This document shows positions 7,442 to 17,138 of a stretch of 64,000 nucleotides of DNA, piece after piece. Position numbers and translations under genes: made by a program. The notes below the pieces were generated by a model, which made no database searches, was not told the DNA's origin, and worked only from the letters and a program-made list of their open reading frames with translations. This DNA comes from Luteimonas terricola (GTDB lineage Bacteria; Pseudomonadota; Gammaproteobacteria; Xanthomonadales; Xanthomonadaceae): contig NZ_SJRX01000008.1 of assembly GCF_004352845.1 (NCBI RefSeq), positions 86,286 to 150,285 of the forward strand. Reading direction: 5' to 3'. The stretch's first letter is position 1. Each line of letters begins with the position of its first letter.

Positions 7442-8785
7442 TTGTCACTGCACGCAGCGGGGCTGACCCGCAGGGCCATCGCGCGGCAGGCCTGGCCGAT
7501 CATCCTGGCCAACGCCGCGGTGCCCAGCCTCGGCCTGGTCGACACCGCCGTCATCGGCCACTACGGCAGCGCGGTGGAGCTGGGTGCGCTGGCGCTGGGC
7601 GCGCTGCTGGTCAACTTCGTCTACTGGAGCTTCGGCTTCCTGCGCATGGGCACCACCGGCTTCGTGGCGCAGGCGTCCGGGGCCGGCGACGAGCCCGAAG
7701 TGCGCGCCACGCTGGCGCGCGCGGTGCTGCTGGCCGCGGGCCTGGGCGTCGCGCTGTTGCTGCTGCAATGGCCGATCACCTGGCTCTACTTCGCGCTGAT
7801 GGATGGCAGCGCCGCGGTGGAGGCAGTGGCCGGCGACTACTTCCGCGCGCGCATCTGGGGCGCGCCGGCGGCGCTTGCCCTGTTCGCGACCAGCGGCCTG
7901 CTGATCGGCCTGGGCCGCAGCCGCGAACTGCTGCTGGTGCAGCTGCTGCTCAACGGCCTCAACGCCGGCCTGGACATCTGGTTTGCAGGCACGCTGGGCA
8001 TGGGCGCGCGCGGCATCGGCCTGGGCACCGCGATCGCCGAGTGGGGCACCTGCGCGGTGGCGATCGTCGTGGTGCTGCGCGTGCTGCGTGCGCGCCATGG
8101 GGATGCGGCGCCGTTCCTGCCGTGGGCGCGCATCGCCGACTGGCAGCGCGTCCGCGCGTCGCTGGCCGCCAACCGCGACATCCTGGTGCGCACGCTGTGC
8201 CTGCTGCTGACGTTCGGCTGGTTCGCCAACGCTGGCGCGCGCTTCGGCGACGTGACCCTGGCGGCGAACCACATCCTGCTGCAGCTGGTGTCGTTCAGCG
8301 CGTTCTTCCTGGATGGCTTCGCGTTCGTGGGCGAGGCCCACGTGGGCGCGGCATGGGGTGCGCGCGACAGCGGCAGGTTCCGGCGCGCCGTGCGCCTGAC
8401 CAGCGAGCTGGCGGGCGGGACCGCGCTGGTGCTGGCGGGGTTGGTCCTGCTGTCGGGCGAGGCGGCGGTGATGGCACTGACCAGCCTGCCCGCGGTGCGC
8501 GAGGTGGCCGCGACGCACTTGCCGTGGACCGCCCTGTACGTGCTGCTTTCGGTGGCCGCGTTCCAGCTGGACGGCGTGTTCATCGGCGCCACGCGCACGC
8601 GGGAGATGCGGCAGGCCGGCCTGGTGTCAGTGGGCGTGTTCCTGCTGGCGGCGTGGCCGCTGGCGGCCGCCTGGGGCAACCACGGATTGTGGGCGGCGTT
8701 CGTGGTGTACGTGGTGGCGCGGGCCATTGCGCTGCTGGCCCATTACGAGCGCCTGGTCAGGTCCCTGCCGACGCCTGGAACGTGA
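7442..8785 (+). CDS. MATE family efflux transporter (DinF-like)
   Basis: About 447 residues with 12 predicted transmembrane helices in two six-helix halves. The first helix has PIILANAAVPSLGLVDTAVIG, the usual MATE entry motif, and the second half repeats the pattern. It resembles the DinF subgroup, exporters of cationic drugs or oxidants driven by Na+ or H+. The start is uncertain: TTG 7442, seven bases after the previous stop, is my choice; an ATG at 7370 would overlap the dioxygenase gene. The last 29 bases overlap the end of the convergent histidine kinase gene, so the two transcripts must be antisense to each other at their 3' ends. Confidence 0.87.
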   Translation: MSLHAAGLTRRAIARQAWPIILANAAVPSLGLVDTAVIGHYGSAVELGALALGALLVNFVYWSFGFLRMGTTGFVAQASGAGDEPEVRATLARAVLLAAGLGVALLLLQWPITWLYFALMDGSAAVEAVAGDYFRARIWGAPAALALFATSGLLIGLGRSRELLLVQLLLNGLNAGLDIWFAGTLGMGARGIGLGTAIAEWGTCAVAIVVVLRVLRARHGDAAPFLPWARIADWQRVRASLAANRDILVRTLCLLLTFGWFANAGARFGDVTLAANHILLQLVSFSAFFLDGFAFVGEAHVGAAWGARDSGRFRRAVRLTSELAGGTALVLAGLVLLSGEAAVMALTSLPAVREVAATHLPWTALYVLLSVAAFQLDGVFIGATRTREMRQAGLVSVGVFLLAAWPLAAAWGNHGLWAAFVVYVVARAIALLAHYERLVRSLPTPGT

Positions 8786-9866
8786 CCACGAACGTGCTCC
8801 CCAGGTCCCGGCCGCCGCTGCTGCCCACGACGGTGCCACCGTGGGCCTCGACCAGCTCGCGCACGATGGCCAGGCCGATGCCGAGTCCGCCGGGGCGCAG
8901 CGCGGCGGCGGCGCTGTCCTGCACGAACATGTCGAAGATGCGAAGCAGTGCGTCGGCCGGTACCCCGATGCCGTTGTCGTTGACACTCACCGTGAGCGCG
9001 GCCGGGGACCGCACCGCGACCAGGCTGATGCGACCGCCCTCCGGCGTGTACTTCGAGGCGTTGTCGAGCAGGTTGGTGAACACCTGCACCAGACGGGTGT
9101 AGTCGGCGTGCAGCTGCATGGCATCGCCAGCCGGCAGGTCGATGACCAACTGCTGGTGCCGCGACTCCATCGCCGGCCGGCAGGTCTGCACCGCGCTCTC
9201 GAGCACCGACGCAAGGTTGACGTCCGCGTACTCGAGGCGGAGTTTGCCGCTGACCACCCGCGACCCGTCGACGAGATCGTCGACCAGCCGGGCGATGTGG
9301 ACGACCTCGGCTTCGATGACGTCGCGGAGCCGGGTGAACCGCACGAGGTCGTCGCGCGCCTCGCCAAGCATGCCGGCCGCAAGCCTGATCGGGGTAAGCG
9401 GATTGCGCAGCTCGTGCGCGGCGGTCGCCATCGAACCGAGCGCCTGCGCATGCGCTTCCAGTGCCCGCGTTTCCTGTGCCTGTGCCTGCAGGGACGACGC
9501 CACGAGCAAGCCGTTGGCCTCCTGCAGGGCACCGTGCTGCGCCCGGGTGCCGGCGCGCTGCCGGCCATCGATGCTCCGCTTGCGCGCCGCCGCCTCTTCG
9601 CGGTGGCGTTCGGCCGCCTCGGCGACGGCCTGGGCCCGCAGTGCCGCCAGGATCAGCTGCTCGTTGGCTTCGAGCAGGTCGCCCCCGCCGCGCGGTGGCA
9701 GGCGGTCGCGCAAGTTGGCGAGTTCCGCCCGCAGTCCGGCGACCTCCGCACGCAGCAGCACGGCGTGGGCCTCCAGCGTGGCCAGCGACTGCGTCGCCAC
9801 CGCGCTGCGCGAAGTGGAATCCCGCCTGGTCACGTGGAGCGCACCGGCCGCGTTCCGTTCATCCAC
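8757..9866 (-). CDS. Soluble sensor histidine kinase, third gene of KaiC-like module
   Basis: 369 residues, GTG start overlapping the end of the KaiC-like gene by eight bases. Residues about 25-145 are Ala/Leu/Glu-rich and heptad-like, suggesting a long coiled coil. The HisKA H-box is AAHELRNPLTPIR (His near 150). The catalytic domain has N-box NLLDNASKYT, G1 DNGIGV, F-box-like RIFDMFVQ and G2 GGLGIGLAI. No membrane helix and no PAS/GAF domain are seen, so input presumably comes from a partner protein; the KaiC-like ATPase or the 141-residue protein of the same operon is the obvious choice. No response regulator lies beside it. Kinase identity is certain; partnership is inference. Confidence 0.9.
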   Translation of the reverse strand: MDERNAAGALHVTRRDSTSRSAVATQSLATLEAHAVLLRAEVAGLRAELANLRDRLPPRGGGDLLEANEQLILAALRAQAVAEAAERHREEAAARKRSIDGRQRAGTRAQHGALQEANGLLVASSLQAQAQETRALEAHAQALGSMATAAHELRNPLTPIRLAAGMLGEARDDLVRFTRLRDVIEAEVVHIARLVDDLVDGSRVVSGKLRLEYADVNLASVLESAVQTCRPAMESRHQQLVIDLPAGDAMQLHADYTRLVQVFTNLLDNASKYTPEGGRISLVAVRSPAALTVSVNDNGIGVPADALLRIFDMFVQDSAAAALRPGGLGIGLAIVRELVEAHGGTVVGSSGGRDLGSTFVVTFQASAGT

Positions 9867-11343
9867 GCGGCGCGCCCGGTGGTGCGGCCTCGATCACCCG
9901 CTTCGGTCGGCCGCCGAGCAGGCCTTCATGGCCGGCCAGGCGCTCGCCCAGCTGCAGGCCGTCGTCATCGATGTCGAACAGGCGCAGGTCGTGCGAGTGC
10001 GCGCTGCCGCGGACCTTGACCACGGCAAGCACGCGTTCCAGCCGGCTGCCCACTTCGATGTAGCGCTGCACGATGATCGCGTCGGTGAGGAAGGCGGTGC
10101 CGTAGGGGCTGAAGCTGAGCTCGCTGTAGCGGTCCTCGAGCTCCGACGTCATCAGCACCGTGGCACCGGTGTCCGCCAGCGCGGACACCAGCCGCGCCAG
10201 CGACTCGCGGAAGTCGTCGCGGAAGGTCGGTGCGAGTGCGAGCTCGAAGCCCGACAGCGAATCGATGACCACGCGCGTCGCCTTCAGTCGCTGCACCTCC
10301 TCGATTAGGAGCAGGGTGATCTCGTCCACTGACAGCGTCGACGACCGGGTGTCGATGACGCCGATGCGACCGTCCTCGATCAGGCCGGCGATCACCGCCC
10401 CGCGCGAGTGCAGGGAACGCTGCTCGAAGGCCGCGATCACGCCGGTTTCGCCCTGGCGCGCGCCCTCGGCGAGGAATGCTGCGGCGAGGATGCTCTTGCC
10501 CGATCCCGAGGGCCCGGCGATCAGCAGCGAATACCCGCGGGGCAATCCGCCGCCGAGCATCTCGTCCAGGCCGGCGACGCCCACGTTGCGACGGTCCTGC
10601 AGCGGCGGGACCGCGGTGGCTTCGGACGCCAGCGAGGTGGTAGGTGGCGGAACGAAGACCATGAGCCCCGCCTGCGTGATGCGGAACGTGTGCAGCCCGG
10701 GCAGGGTTGGCTGCCCGCGCATTTTCACGATCTCGAGTTTGCGCACCACCGAGTTGCGCTGCACGCTCTGGCGCAGCCAGATCAGGCCGTCGGCCACGGT
10801 GAAGATGGGATTGGGTTCGGTGTCGCTGAAGTACTCGCCCAGCAGGAAGGTCGTCGCCTCCCAGCTGGTCAACAGGATCCCCAGCCGCTGGATGAATTCC
10901 TGCAGCGACAGGAAGGCATCGCCGTCGCTCTGGGTTGCGAGGATCACCGAGCGGAACGAATCCACGAATACGAAGCCCGGGGCATGGGCGCGTACCTCCT
11001 CGACGATGCGCGCGAGCACCTTGTCCAGGTCGCCGTTGGCGGTGTCGTCGGCGAGGTTGACGAAGCGGATCGAGGAATTGACCTGTTCCGGATCGAAGAA
11101 GTCGAACTGCTGCTGGTAGCGCAGCATCTTGAGTGCCGGCTCGCCAAGCACGGTGAAGTACAACGCCGGCCGCTCCGGCGTCGCCATCGCGAACATCATC
11201 TGGTGCGCGAGCGTGGTCTTGCCCGCGCCCGGCGAGCCGGCGATGAGGTTGAAGGAGAACTCCGGGATGCCGCCGCCGAGGATGTCGTCGAGGCCTTTGA
11301 CGCCGGTGGGCAGGCGACGGATGGTCGCGTTCTGCTTGTTCAT
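9859..11343 (-). CDS. Double-domain KaiC-like ATPase
   Basis: 494 residues with two RecA/KaiC domains. CI (about 8-240) has Walker A GSPGAGKTT (36-44) and the Walker B stretch FVFVDS. CII (about 250-475) has Walker A GPSGSGKS (about 275-282) and VVIDSLSG. CII also keeps TDAIIVQRYIE, which corresponds to the segment after the phosphorylation sites in cyanobacterial KaiC. In my alignment from memory the Ser431/Thr432 positions are Ala and Phe. The paired catalytic glutamates after Walker A appear reduced: CI has LGEP and CII FEQR instead of EE. So it is a KaiC-family signalling ATPase rather than a clock autokinase. It sits between a 141-residue unknown protein (ATGA overlap upstream) and a histidine kinase; no kaiA or kaiB is present in the window. 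Confidence 0.9.
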   Translation of the reverse strand: MNKQNATIRRLPTGVKGLDDILGGGIPEFSFNLIAGSPGAGKTTLAHQMMFAMATPERPALYFTVLGEPALKMLRYQQQFDFFDPEQVNSSIRFVNLADDTANGDLDKVLARIVEEVRAHAPGFVFVDSFRSVILATQSDGDAFLSLQEFIQRLGILLTSWEATTFLLGEYFSDTEPNPIFTVADGLIWLRQSVQRNSVVRKLEIVKMRGQPTLPGLHTFRITQAGLMVFVPPPTTSLASEATAVPPLQDRRNVGVAGLDEMLGGGLPRGYSLLIAGPSGSGKSILAAAFLAEGARQGETGVIAAFEQRSLHSRGAVIAGLIEDGRIGVIDTRSSTLSVDEITLLLIEEVQRLKATRVVIDSLSGFELALAPTFRDDFRESLARLVSALADTGATVLMTSELEDRYSELSFSPYGTAFLTDAIIVQRYIEVGSRLERVLAVVKVRGSAHSHDLRLFDIDDDGLQLGERLAGHEGLLGGRPKRVIEAAPPGAPRG

Positions 11344-11765
11344 GGGGCAGTGTCCTGTCGGATGGGGCCGGCGGACGGGACGTCCCAGATCGGCTTCAGC
11401 AAACGCTCGGTGAGCGATGCGCCAATCAAGGTGACCAGCAGGCGGTCGAAGGTTTCAAAGAGGGTAGTGACCGACGCGATCGCGTCGTCCACCGCTTGTT
11501 CCGAGGCGGCGCGGGCAAGCGAGGAGAAGACCGGCAGTTCGCCGTCCTCGCCACGCGCCTGCCCGAGCCACCGATGCTGCGCCGCTGCGAGGTGCAGGGC
11601 GCGCTCGTAAAGCGCGGACATGCCGCGCTGGCCGATGATGGGGACGAGCACGCGCGCCACCTCGGTCCAGAGTGCGACCGTCCGGGCGGCGATGGCCTCC
11701 ATGCCACCCCCATCAGCCGCGATGCGGCGCAGGACGCGATCCACCTGGTGGACTTGGGGTTGCAT
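11340..11765 (-). CDS. Unknown 141-residue all-helical protein heading the KaiC-like operon
   Basis: I do not recognise the family. The ATG at 11765 fits the composition; upstream of it the frame looks non-coding. The protein appears wholly alpha-helical and soluble. Two amphipathic segments look alike: LWTEVARVLVPIIG followed by ALYERALHLA, and LFETFDRLLVTLIG followed by LTERLLKPIWD. This suggests an internal duplication of a two-helix unit. There are no Cys and few His, so no obvious metal site. Its stop codon overlaps the KaiC-like start (ATGA), implying fixed stoichiometry and a shared job; it may be a sensor or an adaptor of the ATPase. The surrounding 11766-12017 gap holds its promoter region only. 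Confidence 0.7.
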   Translation of the reverse strand: MQPQVHQVDRVLRRIAADGGGMEAIAARTVALWTEVARVLVPIIGQRGMSALYERALHLAAAQHRWLGQARGEDGELPVFSSLARAASEQAVDDAIASVTTLFETFDRLLVTLIGASLTERLLKPIWDVPSAGPIRQDTAP

Positions 11766-11802
11766 GTGCCGCCTGATGCCCCGTGAATGCGGGTCACAGC
11801 AT

Positions 11803-11818
11803 CGTACGCGTTCGTACG
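11803..11818. promoter_or_regulatory. Twin CGTACG palindromes upstream of the KaiC-like operon
   Basis: Two copies of the palindrome CGTACG are separated by CGTT, 38-53 bases before the start of the 141-residue gene. The spacing of ten bases (one helical turn) suits a dimeric DNA-binding protein. No recognised regulator consensus matches. The rest of the 252-base gap (11766-12017) shows no coding signal. Confidence 0.25.
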
Positions 11819-12017
11819 GCAGGGCGTTGGCGCACCTGAATGCAGGGTGCGGCCGCGATCGGTGGCGCTGCCAGCCGGGGCCGTGGTGGTGACCGTGGCC
11901 ACGCACGACCTGGCCAAGGGGCCCCAGGCGGCCCCGCGTCGGCGCCCGCAGCGCCCCGCGCCCTGGAAGACGCGTGAGCGCACCCTCGGATGCGCACACC
12001 AGGCCTTGGCCGCCCGC

Positions 12018-14189
<2,172 letters not shown>

Positions 14190-14296
14190 GGGGCGCACCA
14201 GGGATCAGGGGGGGACACCATCTTTCTCCCGGCGTTGTAAACGGCGCGTCGTGCCGCCGCCGTGGCGGCCCTCTGCAGCCGGCGCGGGTCGGGATG

Positions 14297-14941
14297 TCAG
14301 CCGCTTCGCGCCCGATGAAGCGTGTGGAACGTGCGGATTTCCGCGAGCACGCAGGCCGGCTTGCGCGGGGTCGGCGCCCGCTGCGACAGCCAGGTCAGGC
14401 CTTCCCGGGAAGGAGCATGGGGATCGCCGCCGGCCGCAGCTTCCTGCGCGCGCTCCCAGCAGGTCCGCGCATCGGCAGCATCGGGTGATGACGCCGGCAG
14501 GACGGCTAGCGCCAGCAGGATTTCGAGGGTGCGGCTGTCCAGCGGCCGGTACGCCGCCACGCGCAGGCGCCCGTCCTCGCGCGGCGCGATCGCCGCGAGC
14601 AGGGCGTGTCCGCGCTGCAGGGTCAGGGTGCCGCCCTGGTCAAGGTCGACCGGGCCGACTTCCAGCCACCAGTCGTCGGCCGCGGCGGTGACGGATTCGC
14701 GCGCGTCGTCCGGCGCCAGGAGTTCGGCCAGCCGCGCCATCGCCGGCTCCATGCGCTGCCAGTCCGCAGCGGCGTCGGCGGCGCGCAGCTGCAGGCCGTG
14801 CAGCATGTCGGCCAGCGGCAGTTCGCCGTCGTTGGCCACGGCGGCCTGGAAGGCGGGGAGGGCGACGGGATAGGGGATGGCGGGCAGGCCGAGGCCGTGG
14901 AGGGCGTCGGGTTTGGGGTGGAGCTCGATCATCGATTGCAT
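14297..14941 (-). CDS. Conserved-looking hypothetical protein
   Basis: About 214 residues from ATG 14941 (ATG 14932 is an alternative). The protein is soluble, without signal peptide or membrane helix. Features include LPAIPYPVALPAF near the N-terminus, a Trp pair (DDWWLEVGPVDL) near the middle, an Arg/Leu-rich beta region and a helical C-terminus. Codon use is typical of the window and the frame is uninterrupted, so I believe it is a gene, but I do not recognise the family. It lies between katE (downstream, same strand, about 100 bases apart) and the nirK terminator, so it has its own promoter. Confidence 0.6.
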   Translation of the reverse strand: MQSMIELHPKPDALHGLGLPAIPYPVALPAFQAAVANDGELPLADMLHGLQLRAADAAADWQRMEPAMARLAELLAPDDARESVTAAADDWWLEVGPVDLDQGGTLTLQRGHALLAAIAPREDGRLRVAAYRPLDSRTLEILLALAVLPASSPDAADARTCWERAQEAAAGGDPHAPSREGLTWLSQRAPTPRKPACVLAEIRTFHTLHRARSG

Positions 14942-15036
14942 GGTGCGTATTGTCCCCGCCTTCGTCTCACGGGGCGTGACTGCGACATGACCCTTCCGTG
15001 GCGCTTGGCGCGGCGCGCGGCTTGACAGCGGCAACG

Positions 15037-15064
15037 AAAACGGCCCCGCCAGGGCGGGGCCGTT
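15037..15064 (-). terminator. Rho-independent terminator of nirK
   Basis: On the minus strand AACGGCCCCGCC pairs perfectly with GGCGGGGCCGTT across a two-base loop, and TTTTCGTT follows. It begins about 23 bases past the nirK stop codon. The strong GC stem plus T-run is the clearest intrinsic terminator in the window. Confidence 0.85.
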
Positions 15065-15086
15065 CGGTTGATCGCCGTGCGACCGG

Positions 15087-16463
15087 TCAGTGGCCGGAGG
15101 CTGCGTCGATCGTTTCGTCGCTGTCGAAGATGGTCGCGTCCGCCTCGCCGTGGACCGTGAGGATGCCGGTCAGGCCCTTCTCGGCCCGCGACAGGGCGTG
15201 GTCGACCAGGATGTACTTGCCCGGATAGTCGACCTTGAACTCGACCATGGTCGCGCCACCCGGCGGCACCAGCGTGGTCTGCACGTCCGTCAGCGGCGGG
15301 CTGGTGAACGAGGCCAGATTGTAGACCCGGTCGAACACCTCGCCGATCAGATGGAAGCTCGAGGTCAGGTTCGGGCCGCCGACGCCGAAGAAGATGCGCA
15401 CCTCCTCGCCGACGTCCGCGTTCATGTCGAAGGTCTTGGTCAGCGCGTCCATCGAGCCGTTGAACATCAGGTGCTCGGGCTTCTCGTCGAGCAGCTTGTC
15501 GACCGAGAATTCCTGCAGGCCGCGCGAACCGTGCTTCTGCGCCGTGTACAGCTCGCCCTGCATGACGTAGTACTCCTTGTCGACCGCGGGCAGGCCGCCT
15601 TCGGGCTCGACCAGGATCATGCCGTACATGCCGTTGGAGATGTGGTGGGCGATCATCGGCGTGGCGCAGTGGTACACGAACAGGCCCGGGTGCAGCGCCT
15701 TGAAGGTGAAGCTCTTGGTTTCGCCCGGGCGCACCTGGGTCACTGCGGCGCCGCCGCCGGGGCCGGTCACGGAGTGGAAGTCGACCGAGTGGATGTTGAT
15801 GCTGTCCTCGGCGTTCTTCAGGTTGATCGTGACCGTGTCGCCCTGGCGGATGCGCAGGAACGGGCCCGGCACCGTGTTGTCGAAGGTCCAGTAGCGGTAG
15901 GTGCTGCCGTCGGACAGGCGACCCTCGACCTCGGTGGTCAGCAGGTCGTAGGTGACGTGCTCCGGGCCGCGGTCGCCGACCGGCGTGCCGACTTCGGCCG
16001 GGTTCTTGGCCACGTCGAGCGCCGTGCTCACGACTTCCTTCACGTCACCGACGATCAGGTTTCCGGCCATGCCCGCCAGCTTGTGGCCGGGAATGGTGCA
16101 GATGTACTCGAACGTGCCGGACTTGGTGGCGCGGAACACGATCGTGGTCGCCGAGCCGACGCCGACCAACTGGTCGGACTGGGCATCGAATTCCGGCACG
16201 GCGATGTCGTGCATGGCGCCGTCGTTGTTGGTGATGGTGATCGCCACCACCGCGCCCTCGGCCACGCGCAGGTCGGGGTTGACCACGTCCTTGATCGGGC
16301 CGGCGTTGCCGATGAAAACCATCTGGCCGTTGGTGATCTCGGTGCGCAGGCTGAAGGTGACGTCGGCGATCGGGGTGACCGACGCCGCCCCCTGGGCGGC
16401 GACATCGTGCGGGATGAAGCCGCCAGCGGCGGCGAGTGCGAACAGCAGTACCAGGTTCCTCAT
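15087..16463 (-). CDS. nirK: Copper nitrite reductase with fused N-terminal cupredoxin domain
   Basis: 458 residues; reduces nitrite to NO in the periplasm. Residues 1-23 are a Sec signal peptide (cleavage near VAAQG). Residues about 30-140 form an extra cupredoxin with type 1 copper ligands MHDI and CTIPGHKLAGM. The two catalytic cupredoxin domains follow. IHSVDFH provides the type 1 His, catalytic Asp and type 2 His. VYHCATPMIAHHISNGM (Cys near 263) gives a type 2 His and type 1 Cys, His and Met, and has the shorter loop of class II (AniA-like) enzymes. FHLIGEVFD supplies the catalytic His and ILVDHA the third type 2 His. All ligands are present. The three-cupredoxin layout is known from Hyphomicrobium NirK, where the extra domain is thought to take part in electron delivery. 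Divergent from copper-uptake genes and served by FNR/DNR-like boxes. Confidence 0.92.
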   Translation of the reverse strand: MRNLVLLFALAAAGGFIPHDVAAQGAASVTPIADVTFSLRTEITNGQMVFIGNAGPIKDVVNPDLRVAEGAVVAITITNNDGAMHDIAVPEFDAQSDQLVGVGSATTIVFRATKSGTFEYICTIPGHKLAGMAGNLIVGDVKEVVSTALDVAKNPAEVGTPVGDRGPEHVTYDLLTTEVEGRLSDGSTYRYWTFDNTVPGPFLRIRQGDTVTINLKNAEDSINIHSVDFHSVTGPGGGAAVTQVRPGETKSFTFKALHPGLFVYHCATPMIAHHISNGMYGMILVEPEGGLPAVDKEYYVMQGELYTAQKHGSRGLQEFSVDKLLDEKPEHLMFNGSMDALTKTFDMNADVGEEVRIFFGVGGPNLTSSFHLIGEVFDRVYNLASFTSPPLTDVQTTLVPPGGATMVEFKVDYPGKYILVDHALSRAEKGLTGILTVHGEADATIFDSDETIDAASGH

Positions 16464-16562
16464 GGCGTGTTTCCTCGCGGGTTATTGAAAGTCCGTAAAG
16501 CGTGCTGGCGAAGGGTCTTCCGCCGATGGAAGCAACGATATCGGGCAGGTCCCGGCCCCTCC

Positions 16563-16623
16563 ATGACCTGGGTCAAGCACATACGTCCGCGTATGCGAAT
16601 CGCGTGTGCTTGACCTGGGTCAT
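16563..16623. promoter_or_regulatory. Twin FNR/DNR-like boxes in a 19-bp inverted repeat between nirK and copper genes
   Basis: TGACCTGGGTCA occurs at 16564-16575 and again at 16611-16622. Each copy is close to the CRP/FNR-family site TTGAC-N4-GTCAA, with one end changed. The flanks extend the symmetry: 16563-16581 and 16605-16623 are inverted copies matching at 17 of 19 positions, with a further CATACG/CGTATG inverted pair between them (16580-16585, 16590-16595). One box therefore faces nirK (centre about 106 bases from its start) and the other faces DUF2946 (centre about 47 bases from its start). The likely regulators are an NO- or oxygen-responsive FNR/DNR protein; the identity is inference. 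Confidence 0.6.
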
Positions 16624-16662
16624 CGGCCTGCTTGCAGGCAGGCAGGGATAATCGGCATCGTC

Positions 16663-17070
16663 ATGAAGCGCAGCGCATTCCACGAGTGGATGGGACGGAT
16701 CGGCCTGGCGGCGGCGCTGCTGCTGGTACTGGTGCCCACCGCCGGGCGAGTGATCCACGCGTCGATGGCGGGTGGCGCTGGACATGCCGCCAACGCCGCC
16801 CTTCATGGGGCCGCGCAGGCCGGTCGTGCGGACCATGACGCAGGCCACGCACGGCACGGCGGACAGGGCGGGGACGTCCGCCCGGCGATCGGCGATCCGG
16901 ACTGCGACTATTGCCCGCTGCTGGCGTCCATGGCCACCAGCGCCGGCGTTGCCTTCGCTGTCGCCCATGTTCCGCCGGCGATCGCGCCGGTCGCAGGGCG
17001 CAGGGAGTTCCGCCAGCGCTGGCGGCATCCCAATGGACTTGGTTCGCGCGGGCCACCGCGCAGGGACTGA
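16663..17070 (+). CDS. DUF2946 family protein, copper-associated
   Basis: 135 residues. It starts with a signal or anchor helix (about 10-30). A His-rich middle follows (GHAANAALHGAAQ, DHDAGHARHGG). The CDYCPLL motif characteristic of DUF2946 comes next, then a second hydrophobic stretch. These proteins are frequent neighbours of TonB-type copper receptors; the His and Cys could hold copper in the periplasm or at the membrane. The receptor gene follows 68 bases later. The FNR/DNR-like box lies 41-52 bases upstream of its start codon, so it may respond to the same signal as nirK. Confidence 0.8.
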   Translation: MKRSAFHEWMGRIGLAAALLLVLVPTAGRVIHASMAGGAGHAANAALHGAAQAGRADHDAGHARHGGQGGDVRPAIGDPDCDYCPLLASMATSAGVAFAVAHVPPAIAPVAGRREFRQRWRHPNGLGSRGPPRRD

Positions 17071-17138
17071 CACACGCCACGTCGCGCCGGCAGCTGCCGC
17101 GCGGCCCCCCCAAGGTACCAAGCTGCGTGGAGTTCCCC

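Noticed and set aside
9859..11343. Cyanobacterial-type circadian clock
   Set aside because: No kaiA or kaiB in the window, and the phosphorylation residues and Glu pairs of KaiC appear changed; only the ATPase family is shared.
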